Shown here: piece by piece, positions 1 to 8,219 of the stretch
Position numbering within the stretch: position 1 is the first letter of the stretch
Layout: every line of letters starts with the position of its first letter
Origin: Vicinamibacterales bacterium
GTDB lineage: Bacteria > Acidobacteriota > Vicinamibacteria > Vicinamibacterales > CAVVIG01
Assembly: GCA_025450765.1 (NCBI GenBank)
Contig: JANWLS010000231.1
Span: 1 to 32,022 of the forward strand
DNA: 32,022 nucleotides
Direction of reading: 5' to 3'
The notes under the pieces: generated by a model
Told to the model about the DNA's origin: nothing
Seen by the model: the letters and a program-made list of their open reading frames with translations, nothing else
The model's database searches: none
Made by a program: the position numbers and the translations under genes

Positions 1-1172
1 CCGAACCGCGCCGTCAACGAGGTGGTGCTGCGGACGCTCACGCTGCTGACCGACACATCGCGGCTGGTCACGGACACCGTGGTCTGGCCAGCGACGAAGC
101 TCGTTCCGCTCAGTGAGACGTGCCCGGTATCGCCGCTCTGGCCGCTGTCCGGCGAAATGCTGGAAAGCGTCGGCGCCGCCGGCTGGGGCACCGGCGGCGG
201 AGCCGGGGTGGGGCCGGGACCGGGCGCCGGAGCAGGAGCCGGCGCAGGCGCAGGGGTTGGCCCTGGCGCAGGTGCGGGAGCGGACGTCGGTGCGGGCGCC
301 ACGGCGATGGTGGCCGTGGCCGTGGCGCTTCCGCCGGGCCCGTTGGCCGTCAGCGTGTATGTCGTGGTCGCCGTCGGGCTCACGCTCACCGTTCCCGCGC
401 ACGCGACCGGGCCCACGCCGTTGTCAATCGAGCAGTTCGAGGCGTCGCTGATGCCGCTCCACGAAAGGACGGCTGACTGTCCGCTGGTGATGCTCGACGG
501 GCTGGCACCGAACGCGCCGATGGTTGCCGCGGGCGGCGCACTCACCGTGAACGTCCGGCCGGCGCTCGTCCCGCCAGCCGTCTTCACGGTCACGCTGTGA
601 TCGCCCGCCGCGCTCCCGTCGGTGGAAAGGTCGACGGTCAGCGACGTGCTCTTCTGCACGGTGACGCGGCCGACCGTCACCCCGGACCCGCTGACCTCCA
701 CGGACGTGGCGTCGTTGATGAACTGCGTGCCGGTGAGCGTCAGCGTCACCGCGGCACCGGCCACCGCGCTCGTCGGGCTGATCGCGGTCAGCGTCGGCGC
801 CGGCGGCACCACCGTGAACGTCACCGCCGGGCTCGTTCCTCCGGTCGCCGTCGTCAGCGTCAGCGTCCGTGGGCCGAGCGAGGCACTGTCCGCGATCGTC
901 AGCGCCGCCGCCGCGCTCGTCGGGCTCTGCACGCTCACGTTCGAGACGGTGATCCCGCTGCCGGTCACCACGACGGCTGCCGTGTCGCCAACGGTGAAGT
1001 GAGTGCCGGTGAGCGTGATGTCGACCGTTTGTCCCGGCGCGCCGCTCGCCGGCTGCACCGTGTTCATCTGCGGCGCCAGGCTCGACGGCGACGTGGGACT
1101 GCTGCAACTTGCCGCGCCCCAGGCGGTCAGCGCGAGGATGAGGCACACGGCGCGGCGCCAGAATACGACCAC
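1..1172 (-). CDS. TIG/IPT-domain lipoprotein, 3' end outside window
   Basis: Reading leftward from a GTG at 1172, an open frame of 390 codons runs off the window edge. An in-frame TAG lies two codons upstream, so this GTG is the first available start; no clear Shine-Dalgarno is seen. The N-terminus has two Arg, a hydrophobic stretch and a lipobox-like AASC (Cys23), suggesting a lipidated surface or periplasmic protein. Residues 36-121 and 127-210 are two TIG/IPT Ig-like repeats (ISPTSAVAGAAVTLTLTGTQ type). Residues 219-291 form another Ig-like module with NGVGPVACAG and TTTYTLTANG. Residues 292-334 are a Pro/Ala linker, and a third TIG repeat begins near 335. Such repeats usually mediate adhesion or carry a catalytic domain; any such domain would lie beyond the window. 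The opposite strand holds long Val/Gly/Ala-rich open frames that are shadows. Confidence 0.8.
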   Translation of the reverse strand, partial: MVVFWRRAVCLILALTAWGAASCSSPTSPSSLAPQMNTVQPASGAPGQTVDITLTGTHFTVGDTAAVVVTGSGITVSNVSVQSPTSAAAALTIADSASLGPRTLTLTTATGGTSPAVTFTVVPPAPTLTAISPTSAVAGAAVTLTLTGTQFINDATSVEVSGSGVTVGRVTVQKSTSLTVDLSTDGSAAGDHSVTVKTAGGTSAGRTFTVSAPPAATIGAFGASPSSITSGQSAVLSWSGISDASNCSIDNGVGPVACAGTVSVSPTATTTYTLTANGPGGSATATATIAVAPAPTSAPAPAPGPTPAPAPAPAPAPGPGPTPAPPPVPQPAAPTLSSISPDSGQSGDTGHVSLSGTSFVAGQTTVSVTSRDVSVSSVSVRSTTSLTARF

Positions 1173-1266
1173 GTCCTAAGAATGGAAGCGCGCGCGTGAA
1201 GCGGAAAGACAGGAAACGCCGGCTTTGGGAAAGGGAAAACCTTACGACGGAAGGCGGGACTTTCCG

Positions 1267-1298
1267 GACGGTCTGTCACGTACCCGCGACAGACCGTC
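1267..1298. terminator. 11-bp inverted repeat between two minus-strand genes
   Basis: The arms GACGGTCTGTC (1267-1277) and GACAGACCGTC (1288-1298) pair perfectly around a 10-nt loop. The repeat lies 25 nt past the stop of the aldo/keto reductase and 95 nt before the start of the TIG lipoprotein, both on the minus strand. No U-tract follows on either strand, so it is not a canonical intrinsic terminator. It could instead be a protein-binding operator or a 5'-UTR hairpin for the lipoprotein gene. Confidence 0.45.
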
Positions 1299-1322
1299 GC
1301 GCTTGTAGCACGGCCGCGGACG

Positions 1323-2435
1323 TTACGGCTCGCGCAGCGTCCTCGGCTTCTCGACTCGCGTTCCCCGTTGCGCTTCGCGTCCGCCCTGCGTGTCCAGGTC
1401 ACGCTGCCAGTCGTCGGGACGCACCGGGCCGGCGCCCGCGCCGGTTCGCTCGAGCGTCGCCGCGATTTCTTCGAGGTCGGCATCCTCGAGCGTGAGCTGC
1501 GACGCGCCGATCCAGCCGTCCACCTGCTCCGGCGATCGCGCACCGACGATGGCCGCGGTGACGCCGGGCCAGGCGAGTGTCCAGGCGACAGCAATCGCCG
1601 GGGTCGTCGTCTGGTGGCGCGCGGCAATCGATCGGAAGAGACCGGCGATCGCCAGGTTCTTCTGCAGCGCCGTGCCGGAAAAATCCGGCGAGCGACGCCG
1701 CCAGTCGTCTTCTGGCAGGGCGTCGATCCGGTCCTCCGTCATGGCGCCGGTCAGCAGTCCCGATTGCATCGGGCTGTAGACGATCACGCCGGTCTGGTGA
1801 TCGCGGCACCAGGGGAGCTCGCGCGCCGCCGCGGCACGGTTGAGGGCGGAGAAGGGCGGCTGCAGCGTGTCGACGTGGCCGAGCCGCTCGGCGCGCTCGA
1901 GGTCGTCGGCGGAATGGTTCGAGAGGCCGACCGCGCGCACCTTGCCCGCTTGCTTCAGGTCGAGCAGCGCCTGCCAGTATTCCTCGACCGGCGTGCCATC
2001 TTCCGCGGGCCAGTGCATCTGGTACACATCGATGCGCTCCACCTGCAGCCGGCGCAGCGAATGCTCGACCTCACGACGGATGCTCGCCGGCGCGCCGACC
2101 CGTCGAGGCGCGTCGCGACGCTGCTGCTCATCCCCGATCAGGCCGCACTTCGTGAAGATGTACGGGCGGTCGCCGCGCGGCAGATCGGCGAGCGCACGGG
2201 CCACGATCTTTTCGGAGTGCCCGAGCCCGTAGATCGCGGCGGTATCGATCCAGTTGATGCCGGATTCCACGGCGTGTCGAATCGCGGCGATCGACTGCTC
2301 ATCGTCCTGCGGCCCCCAACTGAAGGACCAGTCGCCGCCGCCGATCGCCCACGCGCCAAAGCCGGTGCGACTGATGCGCATGTCGGTCCGGCCGAGCAGC
2401 GTTTCGGGCAAGGTCACGTTGGAAATGTCCGGCAT
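1323..2435 (-). CDS. aldo/keto reductase
   Basis: This is a 370-residue NAD(P)H-dependent oxidoreductase of the aldo/keto reductase (TIM-barrel) family, predicted cytosolic. The catalytic tetrad is visible: Asp64 and Tyr69 in WIDTAAIYG, Lys96 in FTKCG and His141 in YQMHW. The C-terminal half has the cofactor-binding features VIVYSPMQSGLLTG and AIVGARSPEQV. The start ATG at 2435 is preceded by GAGGTGG at suitable spacing. The family typically reduces aldehydes and ketones or oxidises sugars; the substrate cannot be read from sequence. The last ~30 residues (after GPVRPDDWQ) are polar and Arg-rich, longer than the usual barrel end. It is transcribed divergently from recQ with a 77-bp gap. Confidence 0.9.
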   Translation of the reverse strand: MPDISNVTLPETLLGRTDMRISRTGFGAWAIGGGDWSFSWGPQDDEQSIAAIRHAVESGINWIDTAAIYGLGHSEKIVARALADLPRGDRPYIFTKCGLIGDEQQRRDAPRRVGAPASIRREVEHSLRRLQVERIDVYQMHWPAEDGTPVEEYWQALLDLKQAGKVRAVGLSNHSADDLERAERLGHVDTLQPPFSALNRAAAARELPWCRDHQTGVIVYSPMQSGLLTGAMTEDRIDALPEDDWRRRSPDFSGTALQKNLAIAGLFRSIAARHQTTTPAIAVAWTLAWPGVTAAIVGARSPEQVDGWIGASQLTLEDADLEEIAATLERTGAGAGPVRPDDWQRDLDTQGGREAQRGTRVEKPRTLREP

Positions 2436-2453
2436 GTGTCCACCTCACGCGTC

Positions 2454-2482
2454 AGGATCGTCGCACGTGCTGCGCCAGTCAA
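2454..2482 (-). promoter_or_regulatory. promoter of the aldo/keto reductase
   Basis: On the minus strand TTGACT (2482-2477) is followed after 17 bp by GATCCT (2459-2454). The -35 box matches consensus at 5 of 6 positions; the -10 box is weak. The predicted leader is about 12 nt and carries the GAGGTGG ribosome binding site. Confidence 0.45.
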
Positions 2483-2494
2483 GCTGCATGCGTG

Positions 2495-2503
2495 TGGTAC
2501 GAT
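2495..2503 (+). promoter_or_regulatory. extended -10 box of recQ
   Basis: TGG-TACGAT ends 9 nt before the ATG at 2513. Transcription beginning 6-9 nt past the box would give a leaderless or nearly leaderless message. It also argues against the in-frame GTG at 2492, which lies upstream of the box. Confidence 0.45.
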
Positions 2504-2512
2504 CTGAAGCTC

Positions 2513-4339
2513 ATGCACGCGGATCTCACGGACGTTCTCGAGCGCTACTGGGGGTACAGCGAGTTCCGCCCGCTGCAGCTCGAGGCGATGCGCGCGATCC
2601 TCGACCGCCGCGATTCGCTCCTGGTGCTGCCGACCGGCGGTGGAAAGTCTCTCTGCTTCCAGGCGCCCGCGCTCGTGCGGCCCGGTCTCGGTCTCGTCGT
2701 CTCGCCGCTCATTTCGCTGATGAAGGACCAGGTCGACACGCTCGTCGGCAACGGCGTGCCGGCGGCCTGCTACAACAGCTCGCTGTCGGCCGACGAAAAG
2801 GCGTCGGTGCTGGCCGGCCTGCGCGAAGGGCGGTTCCGGCTGCTGTATGTCTCGCCGGAGCGGCTCGTGGGCGAGGGCGGCGACGGTTTCCTGGCGCGGC
2901 TCCGGCCCGCGAACGTCGCCTTCATGGCGATCGACGAGGCGCATTGCATCAGCCAGTGGGGCCACGACTTCCGCCCGGAGTACCGCCAGCTCGGGATGCT
3001 CAGGAGTGTGTTCCCCGACATCAGCCTGCACGCGTACACGGCGACCGCCACCGAACGCGTCCGGCGTGACATCGTCGCGCAGCTTGGACTGCGTGCGCCG
3101 GTGGAACTGGTCGGATCGTTCGATCGGCCGAACCTGCTCTATCGCGTGAAGCCGCGCGCGAGCCTCAAGCGGCAGCTCGTCGAACTGCTGGAGCGGCATC
3201 GCGGCGAAGCCGGCATCATCTATTGCACCTCGCGCCGGGAGGTGGAGGATCTGGCCGAGTGGCTGCACGGGGCGGGCGTCCGCGCCCGCCCGTATCACGC
3301 CGGACTCGCCGACGGGGTACGCCATCGCCACCAGGACGAGTTCCTCGACGAGCGGATCGACGTCATCGTCGCGACGGTCGCCTTCGGTATGGGCATCGAT
3401 CGATCTGACGTCCGCTTCGTGGCTCATGCCAGCGCGCCGCAGTCACTCGAGCACTACCAGCAGGAGTCCGGCCGCGCTGGACGGGATGGCCTCGAAGCCG
3501 AGTGCATTCTGTATTACTCGACCGCCGATTTCCTGAAGTGGCGGACGATGTTCGAGCGGGATGGGGAGTGGACGGAGGCGCGGCGGCAGTTGCTGCGCGA
3601 CATGGAGCGGTACGCGTCGAGCGTCGGCTGTCGTCATGCGCATCTCGTCGGCTATTTCGGCGACCCGATGGCGAGGGACGGCTGCGGTGCCTGCGACGTG
3701 TGCCTGGGCGAGCTCGAGCGGGTGAACGAGCCGGTGGTGCTCGCGCGGAAGATCCTGTCGTGTGTGGCGCGGGTCGGCCAGCGATTCGGCGCGGCGCACG
3801 TGGCAGGCATCCTGTGCGGCAGCCGGAGCGAGCCGATCCTTTCACGTGGTCACGAGGCGTTGAGCACGTTCGGCCTGCTCGCCGAAGCACCGATCGCCGA
3901 AGTGCGCGGCTACATCGATCAGCTGATTGGCGAAGGACTCCTGCTGCAGAGCGGCGATCAGTATGCCGTGCTCGGGTTGTCGAACGACGGCGTGGCGCTG
4001 CTCAAGGATCCGGCGGCGCGGCCGGGACTGATGCTCGCACGGCAGCATCGGCCGCCGAAGGGGGAGAAGACGCGGCCGCGGTCGCGCGTGGAATCCGAAT
4101 CGTGGCAGGGTGTCGACCGCGAGCTGTTCGAGCACCTGCGGACTGTGCGGCTCGAGGTGGCGCGGGCGCGCGGCGTGCCGCCCTACGTGGTGTTTCACGA
4201 CACGACCCTGCGGGAGCTCGCACGGATGAAGCCGCAGAGTATGGCCGAGCTGCGCGGCGTGTACGGCGTCGGCGCGCGGCAGGCCGACGATCTGGGCGGG
4301 CTGTTCCTCGAAGCGATCCGCGCGCACGCGGCGACCTGA
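2513..4339 (+). CDS. recQ: ATP-dependent DNA helicase RecQ
   Basis: This 608-residue protein is a 3'-to-5' superfamily 2 DNA helicase used in recombination and fork repair. The helicase core starts at once: the N-terminal Gln-motif region YSEFRPLQLEAM, Walker A TGGGKS (41-46), DEAH (141-144) followed by CISQWGHDF, and helicase motif VI QESGRAGRDG. The RecQ-C-terminal zinc site is present as Cys373, Cys391, Cys394 and Cys397. A winged-helix region follows, and a HRDC domain ends the protein (about 535-608, ARARGVPPYVVFHD). Domain order and length match standard bacterial RecQ. I chose ATG 2513 over an in-frame GTG at 2492 because a -10-like box lies between them and homologues start near this Met. 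Confidence 0.96.
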   Translation: MHADLTDVLERYWGYSEFRPLQLEAMRAILDRRDSLLVLPTGGGKSLCFQAPALVRPGLGLVVSPLISLMKDQVDTLVGNGVPAACYNSSLSADEKASVLAGLREGRFRLLYVSPERLVGEGGDGFLARLRPANVAFMAIDEAHCISQWGHDFRPEYRQLGMLRSVFPDISLHAYTATATERVRRDIVAQLGLRAPVELVGSFDRPNLLYRVKPRASLKRQLVELLERHRGEAGIIYCTSRREVEDLAEWLHGAGVRARPYHAGLADGVRHRHQDEFLDERIDVIVATVAFGMGIDRSDVRFVAHASAPQSLEHYQQESGRAGRDGLEAECILYYSTADFLKWRTMFERDGEWTEARRQLLRDMERYASSVGCRHAHLVGYFGDPMARDGCGACDVCLGELERVNEPVVLARKILSCVARVGQRFGAAHVAGILCGSRSEPILSRGHEALSTFGLLAEAPIAEVRGYIDQLIGEGLLLQSGDQYAVLGLSNDGVALLKDPAARPGLMLARQHRPPKGEKTRPRSRVESESWQGVDRELFEHLRTVRLEVARARGVPPYVVFHDTTLRELARMKPQSMAELRGVYGVGARQADDLGGLFLEAIRAHAAT

Positions 4340-4369
4340 TTGGCAAACCGGCGTGCGCTCGGTTATTCT
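4340..4369 (+). promoter_or_regulatory. promoter of the peptidoglycan-binding protein gene
   Basis: TTGGCA (4340-4345) and TATTCT (4364-4369) are separated by 18 bp and begin immediately after the recQ stop codon. A leader of about 36 nt would follow, ending in a strong GGAGGAGG ribosome binding site. Confidence 0.5.
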
Positions 4370-4412
4370 CCGCGTACGTCTTGAACGGCATCATATCTGG
4401 AGGAGGCGAGAG

Positions 4413-5324
4413 ATGAAGACCCGGATCATTCGTGTGGGCGCGGCCGTCGCCTCGGCTGCCTTACTCGTCTGCGCCAGTGCGGGCGCGCAGGCGCGGCAGG
4501 GGCGAGGTGCGGCCAGTGCGGGCGCGGCGGCCGCGGCCAAGCCGCCGGCACCGCCGGTGCTGTACCTGAGCCCCGCCGCTGTGCGGCAGGTGCAGCGCGC
4601 GCTGCAGGCCGCAGGCGAGAAGCCCGGGAACGTGGACGGAGTGTGGGGCGACGCGACCGGCAAGGCGCTCGCAAGCTTCCAGGCGAAGAAGGGCATCGAT
4701 CCATCCGGCCACATCGACGTGATGACGCTCGGCGCCCTCGGCCTCGGCTCGTTGCTCACCGGCGATCTGCCAGCCGATGCCGCCAGCCAGCCGCTCTCGG
4801 CTGACGCGATGAAGAGCCCGGGCACGGAGCTCTACGTCAGCCCGGTGTTCGTGCGGCAGGTGCAGGTGGCGCTCCAGAAGAAAGGGGCGGTGCCGGGCAA
4901 CATCCTCGGCGTGTGGCACGATGGCAGCACGCAGGCGGCGCTGAAGTTCGAGAAGGCGAATGGGCTTCCGGCCAACGGCACCTTCAACCTCGGGCTGGTG
5001 CGTGCCCTCGACCTGGACGGCAAGCTCGTGACGCCCGAAGCACCCGCGCGCGTGCCGATGCTCACCGACGTGCAGGCGCCGTATGGCGGCTCGCCGATTT
5101 ACCTCACCGAAGCGGGCGTCCGCGCGATTCAGCAGGCGCTCAAGGACAAGGGGCAGGACATCGTGGTCGACGGCCACTGGACGCCGAAGATTCCGGCGGC
5201 GCTGAAGCAGTTCCAGCAGGCGCAGCACCTGGCACCCACCGGTACGCTCAACCTCCGGACGCTGCGCGCGCTCGGCTTCGCGCAGCCGATCCCGAACCTG
5301 GCGGAGGCGTCGGCGAAGTCGTAA
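4413..5324 (+). CDS. exported protein with three peptidoglycan-binding (PG_binding_1) repeats
   Basis: This 303-residue protein starts at ATG 4413, eight nt after a GGAGGAGG Shine-Dalgarno. A signal peptide is visible (MKTRIIRVGAAVASAALLV, then ASAGAQA), so it is predicted exported. After an Ala/Gly-rich linker come three repeats of the PG_binding_1 three-helix fold, each with VRQVQ.AL or VRAIQQAL, a GVWG/GVWH/GHWT turn and an ALxxFQ.A helix. They occupy roughly residues 50-113, 140-205 and 225-293. No catalytic domain is attached, so it probably binds cell-wall peptidoglycan as an adaptor or structural protein. It is a single-gene unit with its own promoter, convergent with the amidase gene. 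Confidence 0.85.
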   Translation: MKTRIIRVGAAVASAALLVCASAGAQARQGRGAASAGAAAAAKPPAPPVLYLSPAAVRQVQRALQAAGEKPGNVDGVWGDATGKALASFQAKKGIDPSGHIDVMTLGALGLGSLLTGDLPADAASQPLSADAMKSPGTELYVSPVFVRQVQVALQKKGAVPGNILGVWHDGSTQAALKFEKANGLPANGTFNLGLVRALDLDGKLVTPEAPARVPMLTDVQAPYGGSPIYLTEAGVRAIQQALKDKGQDIVVDGHWTPKIPAALKQFQQAQHLAPTGTLNLRTLRALGFAQPIPNLAEASAKS

Positions 5325-5346
5325 CCACGAGAGGCCGATCAACCGT

Positions 5347-6924
5347 TCAGCGTAAGGGCGGCGTGCTCGGCGGCGGATGCCGGTGGTGCGTCGCCTGCTC
5401 GTACGCGTAGGCGAACTTGATGAGGGTCGGTTCGTCCCACGCCTTGCCGAAGAAGGTCATGCCCGCCGGCAGCCGTCCACCATTCGTGAATCCCATCGGC
5501 ACCTGGATCGCCGGGAAGCCCGTCGTGGGCGAGAAGAACTGGCTGTTGTCCCCGGCCGGCGTGTTCAGGTCCCCTATCAGCCGCGGCACGTTGCTCCAGG
5601 TCGGATAGACGAACGCCTCAAGGCGCAGCCGCGTCATCGTCTGCATCACGGCCTCGCGCACCTTCTCGCGATAGCTCGTTTCAGCCTGGCACGCGGGCGT
5701 GTCCGGACCGTTCACCGGGCCAGCTTCCGCACGCTCCAACCGGAGCTCCACCGACGGGTGGAACTTCCTCGACTTGATGATCTCCGCCAGGGTGTGCACC
5801 GGCACGCGCGTCCCCTGCGCGGCGAGATACCGGTTGATGTCGTACTTGAACCCCATGCAAGGGCCCGCCGGCTCGCCGCGCGTGATCGCCTCGAGGCCTT
5901 CGACCGTGGCGGGGTCGACGATCGTCGCGCCGGCTGCCTTCAGCTCGTCGAGCGCGTGGGCGAACACCTGCATCACTTCGGGATCCGCGGTGTCCGCATC
6001 CCACGCCTGGCGGAGCACGCCGATCCGCGCCCCCTTCAGGCCGTCGGCGACGAGCGACGCCGCGTAGCTCTGGGGCAGGTGCGCGCGGCTCGCCTCGGTG
6101 ACGGGATCGTCCGGATCCGGTCCGACGATCACCTGGAACACCGCGACCGCGTCTGCCACCGAGCGCGCCATTGGTCCCGCGACGTCCGCGAGCAGGTTGA
6201 GCGGCACGATGCCCGCCCGGCTCGTCAGCCCCATCGTCGATCGGATGCCGACGAGCGCCTGGTGTGACGAGGGCCCGCGAATCGAGTTGCCGGTGTCGGT
6301 GCCAAAGCCGACGAGGCCGAAGCTGGCCGCGATGGCCGCCGCTGTGCCGCCGCTCGATCCGGCGGTGACGCGGCTCGTGTCGTAGGGGTTGCGCGTGTAG
6401 CCGGGAAGAATCGAGCTCACCGTCTCGTACGGGCTGAAGGCGAATTCGGCCATGTTCGACTTGGCGAGGACGATCGCGCCGGCCGCCTTCACCTTCTTCA
6501 CGAGAAACGCGTCTTTGTCGGAGACGAAGCCCTTGAGCGAAAGCGAGCCGGCCGCGCTCTGCAGCCCAATCGTCTGGTAGTTGTCCTTGACGATCATCGG
6601 CACGCAGTGGAGTGGGCCCACGAAGCCGCCCTGCTTGTCGCGGCGATCGAGATCGTCGGCTTCCTTCAGCGCATCCGGATTCACTTCGATGAGGGCGTTG
6701 ATGGCGGGTCCGTTCTTGTCGTACGCGGCGATCCGTTGAAGATAATCCTCCACGAGCTGATGGCACGTGAGCCGGCCATCCTGCATGGCGGCGTGCACGC
6801 CGGCGATCGTGGCTTCTTCCACCTGAAAGGGTGCCCGGGACGGCTCCTGCGCGTGCGGCATGGCGAGGCTCGCCGCGGCGATCGCGATGGCCGCGGCCGT
6901 GATGACGCGGAACGATGGTCGCAT
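5347..6924 (-). CDS. exported amidase (amidase signature family)
   Basis: This 525-residue serine amidase hydrolyses carboxamide bonds; substrate unknown. The Ser-cisSer-Lys triad is visible: Lys113 in PMIVKDNY, the Ser pair in TAGSSGG (190-191) and the nucleophile Ser214 in GTDTGNSIRG. The sequence resembles exported peptide-amidase and GatA-like amidases; no gatB or gatC is nearby, so a tRNA amidotransferase role is unlikely. A signal peptide precedes MPHAQ (residues 1-26). I chose ATG 6924 because a TAGGAT box ends 10 nt upstream of it; an in-frame start 14 codons earlier would lie upstream of that box and spoil the signal peptide. It is divergent from kch across 59 bp. Confidence 0.9.
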   Translation of the reverse strand: MRPSFRVITAAAIAIAAASLAMPHAQEPSRAPFQVEEATIAGVHAAMQDGRLTCHQLVEDYLQRIAAYDKNGPAINALIEVNPDALKEADDLDRRDKQGGFVGPLHCVPMIVKDNYQTIGLQSAAGSLSLKGFVSDKDAFLVKKVKAAGAIVLAKSNMAEFAFSPYETVSSILPGYTRNPYDTSRVTAGSSGGTAAAIAASFGLVGFGTDTGNSIRGPSSHQALVGIRSTMGLTSRAGIVPLNLLADVAGPMARSVADAVAVFQVIVGPDPDDPVTEASRAHLPQSYAASLVADGLKGARIGVLRQAWDADTADPEVMQVFAHALDELKAAGATIVDPATVEGLEAITRGEPAGPCMGFKYDINRYLAAQGTRVPVHTLAEIIKSRKFHPSVELRLERAEAGPVNGPDTPACQAETSYREKVREAVMQTMTRLRLEAFVYPTWSNVPRLIGDLNTPAGDNSQFFSPTTGFPAIQVPMGFTNGGRLPAGMTFFGKAWDEPTLIKFAYAYEQATHHRHPPPSTPPLR

Positions 6925-6934
6925 GATGGTCCGG

Positions 6935-6940
6935 ATCCTA
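6935..6940 (-). promoter_or_regulatory. -10 box of the amidase gene
   Basis: TAGGAT on the minus strand ends 10 nt before ATG 6924, so the predicted leader is only a few nucleotides and has no Shine-Dalgarno. Confidence 0.4.
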
Positions 6941-6967
6941 GACCAGCGCGGGCGACGGGACAACACC

Positions 6968-6976
6968 TGTTATCCT
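6968..6976 (+). promoter_or_regulatory. extended -10 box of kch
   Basis: TGT-TATCCT ends 7 nt before the GTG start at 6984. This spacing puts the transcription start at or next to the GTG, implying a leaderless mRNA. Confidence 0.45.
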
Positions 6977-6983
6977 GAACGCG

Positions 6984-8219
6984 GTGCTTCCGAAGGACTG
7001 TTCGCGAGAGCGGGCGTGGCCCGTCGAAATCCGGCCCTGGCAGCGGCTGCGGATCGGCATCCGGCGTGTGGGTGCGCGGGTCGCCGCCCACCACTGGTTT
7101 CCCCACGTGCCGCTCGCCGCGGCACTCGCCGGTGCAGGTCTGCTGCTGCTCTCGGTCAGCATCGGCTTTGGCTGGCGCACGCTCGCCGCACGTTTCCCGT
7201 TCGATTTCTTCGATTTTCCGCCCGCCGAGATGCCGTACGTGCTGATCGGCTTCGCCATGCTGGCGATGTCGATCGGGCTGATCCTGCGGTCGCGGTTCGC
7301 CTGGATCGTGGCGATCGGCCTCACGGTGGCGACGCTGCTGCTACTGTCGGAGTTCAGCCGGCATCTTCATCTCCGGGTCATCTACTACGACGCGATCCTC
7401 ATCGCCGCGCTGTGGCTGGCGCGGCGCACCTTCGATCGCAGCAGCCTGGCGGCGGGCACGCTGTTCGCGCTCACCAGCGGCCTGGTGCTCCTCACCTACG
7501 CCGTCTTCGGCAGCTTCTATCTCGGGCGGCAGTTCGGGCCGCCGATCACCACCCTCACCGATGCGCTCTACTACGCCGTCGTCACGATGTCGACGGTCGG
7601 GTATGGCGACGTGACGCCGAAGACGCCGGAGGCGCGCCTGTTCGGTGTCTCGCTCATCTTCTTCGGGGTGGCCGTGTTCGCCACCTCCATCACGGCGATC
7701 CTGGCGCCGATGGTGAGCGGCAGCCTGCAGCGCATCATTTCGCAGAGCAGGAGAACCATGAAACGCAGCAATCACTACATCATCGTGGGAGCGACGCCCC
7801 TCGCCTTCAACACCTATCGCGAGTTCAAGCGGCGGCATCAGACGGTCACCATCATCCTGCCGCAGCCGATGACCACGGGGGACGATCTCGATCCGGACGA
7901 TGTGATCGTGGGAGATGCCAACAGCCTGGAGGTCCTGCGGCAGGCGGATGCCGATCAGGCGGTGGCGGTGCTGGCGATGCGCGCAGACGACTCGGAGAAC
8001 GCCTTCATCGTGCTGGCGGTGAAGGAACTGAAGGGGAGCGCGAAGACCGTTGCCGCGATCAACGACAGCAAGCATGTCGAGCGGATGAAGCTCGTGCAGC
8101 CGGACATCGTCATCGCACCGCAGGTGCTCGGCGGCGAGTTGCTGGCCATGGCGCTCAGCGGCGAGCCGATCGACGGCGAGTTCGTGATGGATCGGTTCCT
8201 GCACTTCGACAGGCGCTAG
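6984..8219 (+). CDS. kch: Kch-type potassium channel with RCK (TrkA-N) domain
   Basis: This 411-residue protein looks like a full-length relative of E. coli Kch (about 417 residues). It has several hydrophobic segments (about 42-62, 83-101, 106-121, 136-146, 153-175), a pore helix and the K+ selectivity filter TVGYGD (204-209). The inner helix (217-243) contains FATSITAILAPM, very like Kch. From residue 259 (MKRSNHYIIVGA) an RCK/TrkA-N domain follows, with LRQADADQAVAVLAMRADDSENAF and the closing SPQ-type segment IAPQVLGGELLA. It should conduct K+ across the inner membrane, gated through the RCK domain. The GTG start lies 7 nt after a TATCCT box. The stop codon is part of a heptad repeat array, and the gene converges on the aminotransferase. 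Confidence 0.9.
   Translation: MLPKDCSRERAWPVEIRPWQRLRIGIRRVGARVAAHHWFPHVPLAAALAGAGLLLLSVSIGFGWRTLAARFPFDFFDFPPAEMPYVLIGFAMLAMSIGLILRSRFAWIVAIGLTVATLLLLSEFSRHLHLRVIYYDAILIAALWLARRTFDRSSLAAGTLFALTSGLVLLTYAVFGSFYLGRQFGPPITTLTDALYYAVVTMSTVGYGDVTPKTPEARLFGVSLIFFGVAVFATSITAILAPMVSGSLQRIISQSRRTMKRSNHYIIVGATPLAFNTYREFKRRHQTVTIILPQPMTTGDDLDPDDVIVGDANSLEVLRQADADQAVAVLAMRADDSENAFIVLAVKELKGSAKTVAAINDSKHVERMKLVQPDIVIAPQVLGGELLAMALSGEPIDGEFVMDRFLHFDRR
7749..7760 (+). promoter_or_regulatory. internal ribosome binding site and ATG for a free RCK domain
   Basis: Inside kch, AGGAG (7749-7753) is followed after 4 nt by an in-frame ATG (7758-7760, Met259) that opens the RCK domain (MKRSNHYIIVGA). Initiation here would give a 153-residue soluble RCK protein. 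The archaeal channel MthK makes such a product, and a comparable internal Met in E. coli Kch has been reported from memory (MHRKDHFIVCG). Confidence 0.55.

Noticed and set aside
22-600. Phase-variable or tandem repeat in the Ala/Pro-rich region of the TIG gene
   Set aside because: The Pro/Ala codons are irregular (a mixed GCN/CCN run) with no fixed DNA period, which fits an ordinary linker.
22-1002. Val/Gly/Ala-rich + strand open frames
   Set aside because: They are antisense to the TIG lipoprotein. The minus strand shows a signal peptide and repeated Ig-like domains.
1173-1266. Possible c-di-GMP (GEMM) riboswitch before the TIG lipoprotein (minus strand contains CCCAAAGCCGGC)
   Set aside because: The characteristic stems, tetraloop and receptor of the riboswitch are not recognisable; only a short AAAGCC word is shared.
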